DNA of 47,303 bases from Chrysochromulina tobinii (taxonomy: Eukaryota > Haptophyta > Prymnesiales > Chrysochromulinaceae): assembly GCA_001275005.1 (NCBI GenBank), contig JWZX01003370.1, forward strand, positions 1-47,303. The letters run 5' to 3'. The notes below the pieces were generated by a model, which did no database searches, had not been told where the DNA came from, and was given only the letters and a program-made list of their open reading frames with translations. Position numbers and translations under genes: made by a program. Positions 16,596 to 26,700 of this stretch are shown here, one piece after another; the first letter of the stretch is position 1; every line of letters begins with the position of its first letter.

Positions 16596-18944
16596 ATGTT
16601 CAGGGCCCGCCGCCGCCAAACCACCGCGGCACCCACGTCGCTCCCTCCTGCAACCGAGCCTTTTCCTGCCGACAAGAAGACGGTCAGTCGATCGCCCTCT
16701 GGAAACTGGCCCAACAAGACCCGGCAGGCCTTTGCACTTTTTCGCCTTCTTCAGGCCCTGCCCGGGCCCATGTTCTTATTGTTCACCGGCACTCAATACT
16801 CACGACGTGATCAATTTTCAGGTTGGACCGGGTCCTTTACAGAGCTCGGCGCAGGGGATACCCTTGCATTCCAAGTCTGGTTCGTTTCAACTCCTCCTCT
16901 CGTGTTATCGCTCCTCCTCGCCCAGATCGATTATACTGGCGATGACCTTACCACGCGCGTCTGGACATGGCTCTCGGCGTTGGAGGTTGCGTTGTATCTC
17001 ATCTCCATCTCTGCCTACTTCGCGCTTTACTTTCTCAAGCGGTTGGATGTGTACTCGTACGGCTTGTTTATTGCCTATTTCTCGTTCGGTGTTTTCCTCT
17101 ATTTTGCTACACTTTTCCTGCGTGACGTCAAGGAATACCAAAAACGCAAAAAGTACAAGTCATTCGTCCTCTCGCAAGCAGCGCGGGCCGGCATCATCAC
17201 CATGATAATGGCGTGCGTGACCACCTTTGCTCTGTCGGCGATGCTGCGGGTGCCAATTGAAGGGACTTTGCTGAATGTATTCGTTGAGTTGTCACTCAAC
17301 AGCATCGCCTGTGCGGACCAAGCTGCGTTTGTATCGGCGTTCGATGCATCTGCCGCCAATGCTAGCTGCCCTGCCCTGCCCAATTGCGGCTACGCGACTT
17401 ACGAGGACCTGTGCCAGGCCGTGCAGTACGCGCCGATGGTGCAAGCCCTGACTTACGACTTGTTTCACGTGCACCTCTTCATTTTAGCATCCTGGCTTAT
17501 CATCTCAATTCTCATTTTCGGCACTGGCCGTGCACTCGCAGAAGATGGCTACTCGCACTTGCTCTCTCGACACATGCTCGTTGCCATTCTGCTGGGCCTC
17601 GCATCACTGATACTGACACTCTTCTCATTCGTGCGCCTCCTCATCCTTGTGCTACGACTTTCTTCACCGCGCCCGGCCGCTTACTTTGACCGAACGGACC
17701 TGATGAACAAGTACGAGTTGCCCTTGACCTGCTATGGCAACTGTAATTCTATCTGTTTTCACGCCCAATTGGCTCTGTACTTTCTTATACTCTTCGCACT
17801 CAACTTCGACTTCATCCTCAAAAAGATTGTGGACCAACTGCGTGCCAATCTTAACCCGAAACCTGACCCCGACGGGGCCCAAAAGGAGCTTGTGGACCAG
17901 GCCATCAAAGAGCTCAGACGCAAAGAGTGGGACGACGACGCACCCTCTTTCTACTTCATCCGCGCCGACTGGGTGCGCGTCTCGTGCAGCCACAAGTCGT
18001 TGCCACGCATGCAGACGCTGCTCAAGGACGGCCACCTAACGAAGAAAAAAATACCCCTCGCCTCCGCTTTCCGCGAACCCGCGTTTTGTGGCGGTAGCAT
18101 CATGGCGAGCATCCTCTTCGTAAGCCATCGGTGGGAAGAACAAAGCCAGCCTGATGTCGACGGCGAGCAACTCAAGGCCATCAAGGCGTATCTGGAAAAG
18201 CACCCAGACATCAAGTGGGTCTGGTTTGATTACTCGTCGATGCCCCAAGGGGACGATCGGACTCCCGAGGAGAAGGCCGAGTTCCAGCTGATGCTCGCCG
18301 CCATTGCCGACCTTTACCTGACTGCGCACGTCCTCATTCTCCTCGATGGGTCGTACGCGTCGAGGTTCTGGACGCTGATGGAGGCATGGTGCTCGATGCA
18401 GATGGTCACGTCCGATGGGCTCCGCCCCGCAACGGAGGCTGAGTGTCGCTACACGATTGAATGTATCCACAACGCTGACGACAAGCATGATGGCGAGGGC
18501 CTCGTCGACAAGGTGTCCACGAAGACGCCCGAGGAAATGTATCGTATCCTCAAGAAGCCGGACGTCAACGTCACCAATAAAAATGACAAGGTGGCCATGC
18601 TTCCCGTCATCCAGAAGACCAACGAGCACGTCATTGAGACGTTTCAGAAGCAAGTGATATTACCGGAGCCCAAACCTGCGGTCGCAACGGCGGCCCCCAA
18701 CCCCGTGCCCAACCCCGTGCCCGCCCTTGAGAAGCGCTACGCCATCGGCAGCTGCGTGTTCGTGAAGCGCAGCAACGGAGAGGAGACTCTCGCCTATGTG
18801 AACGCGTACGATGCAGAGGAGGCGCTCTACACGGTGGAGATCGGAACGCTTGGCTCGGGGCAGACAGAGAAGTGCCACGACAAAGATCTGCAAGCGGCCA
18901 GCGTAGGAACAAAAACGACGAGGTGGCCAAATATATTTTCTTAA
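16596..18944 (+). CDS. polytopic membrane protein with TIR-like SHRW domain and C-terminal SH3/Tudor-like module
   Basis: About 782 residues from the first ATG (16596); the frame continues upstream into repeat A only from non-ATG codons. Residues about 50-430 contain some eight hydrophobic segments with a Cys-bearing extracytoplasmic loop (NASCPALPNCGYATYEDLC). A cytoplasmic domain follows (about 500-615): ILFVSHRWEEQSQPDVDGEQL, WVWFDYSSMPQGD, EFQLMLAAIADLYLTAHVLILLD, RFWTLMEAWCSMQ. This order (S-H-R-W strand, W-x-D-Y-S-S-x-P-Q, E..L..I..LY, R-x-W-x-x-x-E) is that of an algal/fungal TIR- or HET-related domain. The C-terminus (IGSCVFVKRSNGEETLAYVNAYD) resembles SH3/Tudor. It could be a membrane receptor that signals through the TIR-like domain; ligand and output are unknown. 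It lies between two direct repeats. Confidence 0.7.
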   Translation: MFRARRRQTTAAPTSLPPATEPFPADKKTVSRSPSGNWPNKTRQAFALFRLLQALPGPMFLLFTGTQYSRRDQFSGWTGSFTELGAGDTLAFQVWFVSTPPLVLSLLLAQIDYTGDDLTTRVWTWLSALEVALYLISISAYFALYFLKRLDVYSYGLFIAYFSFGVFLYFATLFLRDVKEYQKRKKYKSFVLSQAARAGIITMIMACVTTFALSAMLRVPIEGTLLNVFVELSLNSIACADQAAFVSAFDASAANASCPALPNCGYATYEDLCQAVQYAPMVQALTYDLFHVHLFILASWLIISILIFGTGRALAEDGYSHLLSRHMLVAILLGLASLILTLFSFVRLLILVLRLSSPRPAAYFDRTDLMNKYELPLTCYGNCNSICFHAQLALYFLILFALNFDFILKKIVDQLRANLNPKPDPDGAQKELVDQAIKELRRKEWDDDAPSFYFIRADWVRVSCSHKSLPRMQTLLKDGHLTKKKIPLASAFREPAFCGGSIMASILFVSHRWEEQSQPDVDGEQLKAIKAYLEKHPDIKWVWFDYSSMPQGDDRTPEEKAEFQLMLAAIADLYLTAHVLILLDGSYASRFWTLMEAWCSMQMVTSDGLRPATEAECRYTIECIHNADDKHDGEGLVDKVSTKTPEEMYRILKKPDVNVTNKNDKVAMLPVIQKTNEHVIETFQKQVILPEPKPAVATAAPNPVPNPVPALEKRYAIGSCVFVKRSNGEETLAYVNAYDAEEALYTVEIGTLGSGQTEKCHDKDLQAASVGTKTTRWPNIFS

Positions 18945-19307
18945 TGGGAACCCGACCAAACAGCGCTCGGGCAATCGAATCCACGCGAGCACGCCCGACG
19001 GGTCGCGCGATCGCCAATCCTGTTCGTGGTCTCCCGTGATTGCTACTGTGATCGCCTCTCAACGTGAAATAATTTTGCTGTCTTTCCCGCTCCAGCTGAC
19101 CTTGTTGTATGGTATTGTAGAGGTATTGAGTCGGTTTGCCTTATATCTTCCCCAACCCCTGAAGCTCAAGCTGAACAGAGTACAGACCGGCTGACCGGGC
19201 ATTCCCGACGAAAGCCGACGGTCTGCCCTGGTTAGGGGACCACTTTGAACTTTCGCTTCCATTAACCATACCATACAAATATTTACCATTATTTACCCGT
19301 ACAGGCT
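18945..19307. other. intergenic spacer
   Basis: The 3' flank of the SHRW gene, AT-richer than its surroundings. No gene is seen before repeat A copy 2 begins. Confidence 0.4.
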
Positions 19308-19790
19308 CATTTGATTCACACCCGTTCTCGAGCCTGGTGTGGGGGTAATCGACTGGTGTGCGCGAAATGGCTTCACAGTTCAATGCGCGAAAGCCTGTGC
19401 GCATCTCGGCAAGACAGCACAACCTCCGGTCCGACTGCATGTGAACTGTATGTACTCCACGCTGCCGACGAGGAACTCGTGTATCGCCGGCCCAGGACAC
19501 GCAAGCGATAAGGCGCCTGCCCAGCATGTGGCCTACCCCAATGCGAAGCGAGCTGCCGAGCTCCACGCTATACATGTACCACGCTCTCGTGTCGCGTCCC
19601 GGGCAAAGGATTACGTAGATGTGATCGAAGATATGATGCCTCATCGGCACGACGTCGATGAACTTGCGTCGGCTCTGGGGAAGGGCGTTGACGCGACGGT
19701 GGAAGTGCGGCCGCGCCGGCCGGCAGACCCCTTATTCATTGCGATTCACACGGGATTTGGTACGGGCTGTCAGGACGTCGTCTCTCTAGC
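19308..19790 (+). repeat. dispersed repeat A, copy 2
   Basis: Second copy of the repeat at 16137-16590, same orientation, with an extra internal piece (GGGGTAATCGACTGG) near its start and a different middle. Its end runs into the 3' end of the K+ channel gene, whose stop codon (19770-19772) lies inside the repeat. Confidence 0.85.
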
Positions 19791-22070
19791 ATGTCGAACA
19801 GCTCCGTCTGGCAGTACCTGAACGTTCACGTCCACAGGTGTCGCCGCCCGCAGTGCATCGAGTCTCTGGCCAAACAGCTGCAGCTGTGCATCCATCCTGG
19901 TCTGAGCGGCCTGCATGCCACGCAGCACGTCAACGAGCTGACTGGTCGTCTCTTCCAGCCTCCCATGAGCCGTGCGGGGGGTGAAAGCACCATCGAGCAC
20001 GATTCCGTCCAAACTCTCGGCATCGCGCGGTCCGTGGGGGGCACCCCCACCCCACTCACCGTCCACACTCTCGTCCTCGCGCCGAGAGTTACGGGAACTT
20101 CGTCCTCCGCGCGCTCCGTCCCTTACTCCGTCCCGGTCCTCTGAAGGTCCTCGCGAGAGCTTTGGTGAGAGTCTATTGCTTCGAGATAGGTGGGGGCTTG
20201 AGCGGGGTCTGGTCGGGCTGTATCCACTCTCGTCAGGCTCGGTTCTCCACGACTCAAGGTAAGTGAACCCCTCGGCGTCCTCGCGCCGTATGAAGGAGCG
20301 GCTCGCATAGGTGCCGTTGCTCACTCGCGCGAGGGAGAGGATCAGGTAGCGCTGCAAGACGATTTGACGCATACGCTTCCGAATCTTTGCCATCTCGTCA
20401 GGGAAAGCATTCCCCACCCGAACAAAGTCGTGCCGGCGCAGCACCATACACTCGCAGAAGGTCAGCGCCACCGCCTGTGAGTGGTCGACGATCGCAAAGT
20501 TTACGTGCGGGAGGAGTGCATCTTCGCCCCACACGCGACCCTTGCCCAGAAAGCGATAGAGCTTCACCACCATGCCCCGCTTGAGCACGTACAGCTGGCC
20601 GATGGGCATCCGCTCGTTCACGATGAATGCAGCGAGCTGGAGCTGCATCGCAAGCGCTGCGACAAAGTCCCTCTCGAGCCGCGTCAGGCCGAGCCCGTTG
20701 AGGAACCAGATCTGCGTGAGCCAGATGCTGTTGGCCGCGATCGCGACCGTTCCTTTGAGCAGCGGGGACATCATGGCGAGTAGATCTTCATCGTTGTTAC
20801 CCTCGAGCACGTTGCGCGCGTTCTGGAAGTACTCGCGCAGCATGAGACGCATATCCTTGGGCAGATGGCGCTCGCGCATAAAGTAGTTGAGGGTGTCCAT
20901 CGTGTTGCGGTGCTGAACAAGGGTCGGGTTGAGGGTGGAGTAGACGCCCGCGATCGTGCCAATGACAGATGCCCACGCGGACGCAGTCACAAGCATGAGG
21001 ACGACCGCCACGGCCTGCTCGGGAGTGTTCTGCGGAGAGATGTCGCCATAACCGATGCCCGTGAGCGTCATGGTCGCCCAGTACAGCGCAGCTACGTACA
21101 TCTCAAACGGGCTGTCGAAGTCCTCCCCCTTGTCCTCTCGCATCGCTCGCTTCCACGTAGGTGACTCCGAGAGGTCATCAACGAAGAGGCTTGGCACGAA
21201 GTTCCACGTGCATGCTGACAGGTGGGCGATGGAAATGATCATGATGATGAGCTTTGCGACCTCTGTGACAGCGTACGTGATCTCAAAGTACTTGACCAGC
21301 AGGTCGGTGATCAGGGAGGTGAAGAGGCGCGCCGCCTTGAGCACTCGCGCCAGCTTTACGAGGCGCAGCAATCGAATCGTGCGTACACTCAGTGCGGCCT
21401 GCCTTTCCTGCCTCGCAGTGCGTGGACTCGAGCCACCCAACGCACCACTCCCTAGTTCTGGTGGTATGAGATCGTGCACAAAGGGGTAGCACGTCGCGTT
21501 TGCATCGAGGAACAGGAGCACGTAGATGGGCACGATCGAGATGAGGTCAAAGAAAAACCAGGTCTTCAAGTACTGCCATGCGATCTTCCTTCTACTCGTG
21601 ACCCAAAGCCCCGTCGTGTCATCCAAGTACTGCAGATGAAAGAGGATCACGATGTCAATCAGAAAGAGCAGATCGATGATGCGATTGAACAGGAACAGTC
21701 CGTCCACGCACTGCGCATCTTCGACGAAGCTGACCTCGAAGGGCGTCACGATTGCGGTCATTATCGTTGCAAAGAACGTGACAACGTCCCAAATGGGTAT
21801 GAACATTGAAGATCGCCGTGGGTTGATAGTGTTTTGATCTCCCAGGTACAATTTGATGAGCTTCAAGCGCCATAACCTATGCCCTTTGCTCTCGGTGCGA
21901 GGATTCGGAATCCTCGACGTGCTCTTCGGGCCGACAGAATTCAGCTTCCACAAATCTTGTACGGTGATCATGGGGAAGTGTGCGGCGCGTCCATTCAATT
22001 TTTGTGGTTCAATCTTGCGCTCGTCCGGGAACCTGTCCAAGCTGGCTGTATCTGCTGGAGTCACGTTCAT
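19770..22070 (-). CDS. voltage-gated K+ channel, EAG/HCN-type, with degenerate CNBD
   Basis: About 766 residues from ATG 22070. S1 begins at FIPIWDVVTFFATIMTA. S2-S3 carry conserved acids (FNRIIDLLFLIDIVILF). S4 is SVRTIRLLRLVKLARVLKAARL with regularly spaced Arg/Lys. The pore contains TLTGIGYGDISPQN, a K+-selective filter. A C-linker and a cyclic-nucleotide-binding-like fold (about 475-555) follow: GQLYVLKRGMVVKLY, GRVWGEDALL, LTFCECMVLRRHDF. The phosphate-binding cassette Arg (normally PRTA-like) is missing (HSQAVAL), so ligand binding may be lost, as in KCNH channels. The C-terminal 170 residues are disordered (Ser/Arg/Gly) with a final helix (VDVLRGMQAAQTRMDAQLQ). It is probably a plasma-membrane hyperpolarisation- or depolarisation-gated channel. 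The stop codon lies in repeat A copy 2. Confidence 0.9.
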   Translation of the reverse strand: MNVTPADTASLDRFPDERKIEPQKLNGRAAHFPMITVQDLWKLNSVGPKSTSRIPNPRTESKGHRLWRLKLIKLYLGDQNTINPRRSSMFIPIWDVVTFFATIMTAIVTPFEVSFVEDAQCVDGLFLFNRIIDLLFLIDIVILFHLQYLDDTTGLWVTSRRKIAWQYLKTWFFFDLISIVPIYVLLFLDANATCYPFVHDLIPPELGSGALGGSSPRTARQERQAALSVRTIRLLRLVKLARVLKAARLFTSLITDLLVKYFEITYAVTEVAKLIIMIISIAHLSACTWNFVPSLFVDDLSESPTWKRAMREDKGEDFDSPFEMYVAALYWATMTLTGIGYGDISPQNTPEQAVAVVLMLVTASAWASVIGTIAGVYSTLNPTLVQHRNTMDTLNYFMRERHLPKDMRLMLREYFQNARNVLEGNNDEDLLAMMSPLLKGTVAIAANSIWLTQIWFLNGLGLTRLERDFVAALAMQLQLAAFIVNERMPIGQLYVLKRGMVVKLYRFLGKGRVWGEDALLPHVNFAIVDHSQAVALTFCECMVLRRHDFVRVGNAFPDEMAKIRKRMRQIVLQRYLILSLARVSNGTYASRSFIRREDAEGFTYLESWRTEPDESGYSPTRPRSSPHLSRSNRLSPKLSRGPSEDRDGVRDGARGGRSSRNSRREDESVDGEWGGGAPHGPRDAESLDGIVLDGAFTPRTAHGRLEETTSQLVDVLRGMQAAQTRMDAQLQLFGQRLDALRAATPVDVNVQVLPDGAVRHARETTS

Positions 22071-22557
22071 TGTGCACAGCACCTCGGAGTTGGGGAAGGA
22101 GCGAGAAAGAAGTGGCTCTCGAAGGGTCAGCGCTTCCTTCGACCGAGGACGCGTCCAGGTCTATGGGAAAAACACATCCATCAACCGTCCGACCGACACA
22201 CCGACGAATAGTATAGTAGTAGGCAGCAAGGATGCTTTTTTAATTATCTTCATGAAAAAAGCGATCTTTGAACGGCGCTGAATTGCATGCACACGCAAAC
22301 TTCGAAGCACAAGCTCCAGCGCGCGCGCGCGCGACTCGAGCCCCGGACGCGTTGGGCTCGAGGAAGGAGGAACTGCTCGTGGCCTGGAGACATTATACGA
22401 CTTCAATTCACACGCTCTCCCGACGACTACCTCAACGAACCCATCTATCCCACAGGAGGCCCACGCCCCTCCTCAACACCTAATCCTGCGATAGTTCTTG
22501 ATTGGCGGCCGTGTATATTAACAGCCAGTTCACACTTCAGCGAAACTCGATTTTAAA
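22071..22557. promoter_or_regulatory. divergent intergenic region (K+ channel / BART protein)
   Basis: About 490 bp between two gene starts. It includes an AT-rich patch around 22235-22260 and an alternating GC tract near 22320-22332. No coding sequence is supported. It must hold the promoters of both genes, but I cannot point to a specific element. Confidence 0.45.
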
Positions 22558-23082
22558 ATGGCCCTATTGGACGTCGTCGTGCCGCCCGGAGTCGGATCCG
22601 GCGAGACAATCGAAATCACCGACGAGGGCGGTCGCCAGCACCACGCGACCGTCCCGGAGGGACTTCGTGAAGGAGACACGTTCCGTGTGGAGCTTGAAGC
22701 GGAGTGTGGGACACTCATGGATGCATTTGAGACCTGGTTCGAGCGCGAGAAGATCGACGATCAGATCGAGGAGTTCATCATTCGCAACGCACAGCACTTG
22801 GATGTCACCAATGCGGAGCTTGAAGGTGGCACCGACGGTGAGCAGAGTCACAATTGGTGGCCGATCTATGAAATTTACCAGGAAACCTTTGAGGCCTTGC
22901 TTCAGCAGTTTCTCGATTCGGCTGGCTGCTCGGCGGAGGAGTTTTTGGCGGCCGCCAAGGACGCCTCTGGCATCGCAGAGATGTATACGAAATGGTTCCT
23001 CTCCTTGTCAAGCTATGAAATGTTCGTCGAGTGCATGATGGACGAAGAGAAGAGGCAGCGAGGTATGGTCGATGGCTCCTAA
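22558..23082 (+). CDS. BART-domain (ARL2-binding type) protein
   Basis: 174 residues from an ATG preceded by TTTTAAA. The first 45 residues form a small beta-rich module (VVVPPGVGSGETIEITDEGG and VPEGLREGDTFRVEL), a 'PGV.AGD.' motif I associate with haptophyte and stramenopile proteins. Residues about 52-165 match the BART fold: FETWFEREKIDDQIEEFIIRN, PIYEIYQETFEALLQQFLDS, AGCSAEEFLAAAKDA and SYEMFVECMMDEEKR. BART proteins bind GTP-loaded ARL2/ARL3-type GTPases and act in ciliary or mitochondrial trafficking. No intron is needed and the ARL-contact helices look complete. The specific partner is not inferable. Confidence 0.75.
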   Translation: MALLDVVVPPGVGSGETIEITDEGGRQHHATVPEGLREGDTFRVELEAECGTLMDAFETWFEREKIDDQIEEFIIRNAQHLDVTNAELEGGTDGEQSHNWWPIYEIYQETFEALLQQFLDSAGCSAEEFLAAAKDASGIAEMYTKWFLSLSSYEMFVECMMDEEKRQRGMVDGS

Positions 23083-23750
23083 GGCCGCCGTGAAGGCTCC
23101 CTCAAATAAGCCACGCACTCACCTCTCACAAGCCCGTTTCCGTCGGCACATGGATTCAGCGTCGAATAAGATATTCAAGTTCAGATCGCGCGAACTGTTG
23201 AGCCAACCGAGTGTGCACTGGGCTGCGCGGCGTACAGCCTTGTATTAGAGAGGGCTCCTGGCGCGATCGCGCCCCGCGAACCGTAGATATTATTAGCGTA
23301 GTGCGACGAGACACGACCTAGGAATGCTGAGTACTCTGCTGTCCAGCATAAGCATCGAATGATGCATAGGCTTCTTTGGCCGCGAATTAAAACGGTGCAA
23401 TCCCTCAGTAAGGTCGCACCTTGAAGAACGCTAAGACGCGTCCCCTCATTCGTGCACCGCCACAACGCACAAGACGAACTCATACAACACGACACTCGTC
23501 CGGGTCCTCGGGCTTTCGAACTCGACTCGACTTCGCAAGGCGACGTCTGGGCGTCCGTGTGTCGCCCGCTGTGTTGGCGCCGCGAAACCCGATCAGCATG
23601 GAACACCGAGACTGCTGCGCCCATCAGCATCACGCAGTATGCCTCTACAGTCTACAGGATCACCAGCTCCCGCAAGCCAAGGCAACCGATCGATCGCGAT
23701 AGCTCCCGCACACACCCTGCTCGCGCACCCTGCTTCCGTGAGCGTTCCGT
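23083..23750. other. convergent intergenic region
   Basis: Separates the BART gene (+) from the 3' end of the giant gene (-). Several short frames cross it in both directions without recognisable domains. A + strand frame from 23452 continues into the antisense of the zinc-ribbon exon and is judged spurious. Confidence 0.45.
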
Positions 23751-26700
23751 TTACAACTGGATGGCAAAAGGCTGCATGCAGTTCGTGCACTTGATCGAGA
23801 GCTTCGAGGTCATCTCGTCGTTGGCCACACTAAAGCGGAGCGACGCTGAGCAGCGCGGGCAGCTGGCCTGGAAGACCTTCTCACCCGCCGCAGCTGCGCC
23901 GCCCGCTCTGCTACCGGTACCCGCACCGCCACCTGCGCCGCTCCCGGTGGGGGGAGGTCCACTCGGCGGCGGCGGCGGGTCCACTTTGAATTTGGCGGAG
24001 CACGCGGGGCACGCAAAGGCGGTCGGCACTGTCGGCACCACCACCCGCAGCTGGTTGGTGCACGAGGGGCACTGGACGAGGCATGTGGGCGGCGGCGGCA
24101 TGGCCGGCGGCGCGGGGGGCAGCGCCGAGCCGCGCGGCGCAGGGAACTTGGCCTCGAGCTCGTCGAGCGACTTACCTGATGAGGGAGGCAATCAGACGTC
24201 ATCGGAGGCCATCCGAGGTCATTCGAAAGTCATCAGAGGTCATTATAGGTCATCAGAGGCAATCAGAGGTCATTAGAGGTCATCAGAGGTCATTCGAAAG
24301 TCATCAAGCGGCCTCGAGCTCGTCGAGCGACTTACTCACGCGCCGAAACTCTTCAAGGCGCTCCGAGTGCGCGCTGGCCTCGGACTCCGTCGGGCTGGCC
24401 ATGTAGCGCTGGATCGTCGTCTGCAGCGACAGCTTGCGAGCAAGCAGCGACTGGCGCTCCGATGCGAACGGATCAGCGGGCGCGGACGCCGATGAGGAGT
24501 CACTGCCCTCGTCGTCGTCGGCCGGCGGCGGCACGCCCTCGGGTGCCGCCGCCGATGACGCAGGCCCCGCGAGGAGGATCTGCAGTGCGGCACGCGGGTC
24601 ACCGCCCGCGTCTCGGAGTGCCGCCGACGCCTGGAATCGAGGGAATCCCATCTCGACGAGGCGAATGACGGACTTTTCGAAGCTCGCCGTCGGCAGTGCG
24701 ATCGGCTTCTCGACGGGCGCGGCACCGCCGGGCGCCGTCCCGGGCGATCCACTGGCGGGCGCCGTCACGGGCTTCTCCACCGGCGACGGTTGTGCCGTGC
24801 CACCAGTATTGACGGGCGCGATGCGGCTGCGCGCGCCGCCTAGCCGAACTGATGCGCGTGAGGCAAAGAGGGAAGGCCGGGAGCTTAAGAGACTCTTCTT
24901 GATCGCGGGCTTCGCTCCCGGCTCCTCGATCACGCTCGGCTCGCGGTCCGAGTTGTCTCGCCACACGCCCTCGCTCGGAGGGGCTGCGAATTCGTCCGAA
25001 GACGAGCCGCCGCCGGCCGTGGCGCCGCCCGCGCGAGCGCCCGGGAGGGCGCTTTGGGGGAGGGCGCCCAGTACAGCGCGTTCGGGGATGGGGAGCTGCG
25101 CGACGATGCCCATCGCGGCCACAAAGTGCGTGATGAACATGTCCTCGTAGTCCTCACGGACCGCAAAGTTGACCATGGAGCAGAGTGACGAAACCAGCCG
25201 TTGGGGCGTCGCGTGGAGAAGGGCGCAGGCCATGCCCGGTAAGAAGTCGTCGGCCGAGGGGGAGTCAGCGGCGAGGCCGAGCACCCCGAGCACGCATTCC
25301 CATGCGCGCAGCATGCAGCGCAGCTTCGCCTGAGGCCCGCGCGCGCTAGGCAGCGCGCGCAGCTGCGCCGCGGCCGTGTCGAAGGCGCGCGGCGAGAGGC
25401 GCGCGCAGATGTCGGGGGGAAGGCCCACCGTCGCTGCCGGCGTGTTGCGCAGGGCGAGGGTATGATTGTGCAGCAGCTCGTCGGCTGAGCCCACGCTCGG
25501 CAGCACGAAGACATCGGGTAGCGCGAGCGGCGCTGGAGGAGGCGTCGAGGTGGAGGCATCGTCATCGTCGTCCATGTCGTCTATGAGGATCCTCGGGGGG
25601 GCTCCACCAGGCGATGCGGGCAGGCTAGCTCCGCGCGAGGGCAGCGATGTGGGCGCGCTTGCAGGGGCGGCGGTATTGAAGGCGGCGGCGGCCGCGACGG
25701 AGGCGGCCCACGACGCGGCACTGGGACTCTTGTCGCGCATCGCTCGCTCGAGCAGGATAGAATGGACGGCCATCCGCTGCAGCCGCTCCTGCAGCACCTG
25801 AGGATTGTCGCGGCCCACCGCGCACGCTGCGCTCGTGGCCAAGACTGCGACCTCGCGGAGCGACTGCAGGCTCTGAGATCGCCTTAAGGGGGGGGCGCCG
25901 CCTTCGGCATCGGCGACGTCGAGCCGACGGGCCACGTCTTCCGTGGCGTTCTCGAGCCTGAGCTTGACGGCGCTACACTCTCGGCAGATCATCATCGCGG
26001 GCGGGTAGCAGAAGCAGGTCGGGCTCGTGCCGTCGGGTCGGCAGGTCGGTGGGAGCTCCTTTGCCAGCGTCGCCGCAGAGGGAGAGGGGGAGGGCGGAAC
26101 TTCGCCGCCGGCAGGCCCGCCCTCCCCCTCGGCGCTGAACAGAGCGTGCGCCACCAGAGCGTGCACTTGGCGCAAGAGCACCTTGGCGCGTGCATCGAGC
26201 GCGCGCGCGGCACTCTCGGCCTCTCCGAGCTGGACCATGACGCCGTAACGCACGCGCCGACGCCAGGCGAGCTCGGCAGCCCAGCGTGCCCGCTGCGATC
26301 GGAGGAGGTCCAATAGTAGAGGTACGTGCCCCAATGCCGCGCCCGTCTCGGCGCTCCGATTGCGACGGGCGCTGGGAAATCCGTTTGGAGATCCGTTGGG
26401 AGATCCGTTGGGAGATCCGTTGGGAGATCCGTTGGGAGATCCGCAGGGAGATCCGTTGGGAGATCCGTTGGGAGATCCGTTGGGAGATCCGCTGGGAGAT
26501 TCGCGCAGCGTGAGCCCCTCAAAGCCCTCGACCGCGCCAGAGCCGCCTGCGGTCGAGCCAGCCGCCGCCGCCGGCTCGGTGCCCGCGAGGGCTTGAACCG
26601 CGAGCAGCAGCGAGCTCATCTCAGCCGCCTCCGACCAGATGCCGAGTGAAAGGGCCGAGGCCACCCGCACCGCTACGGCGCCGTCGATCGAGAGGGAAGC

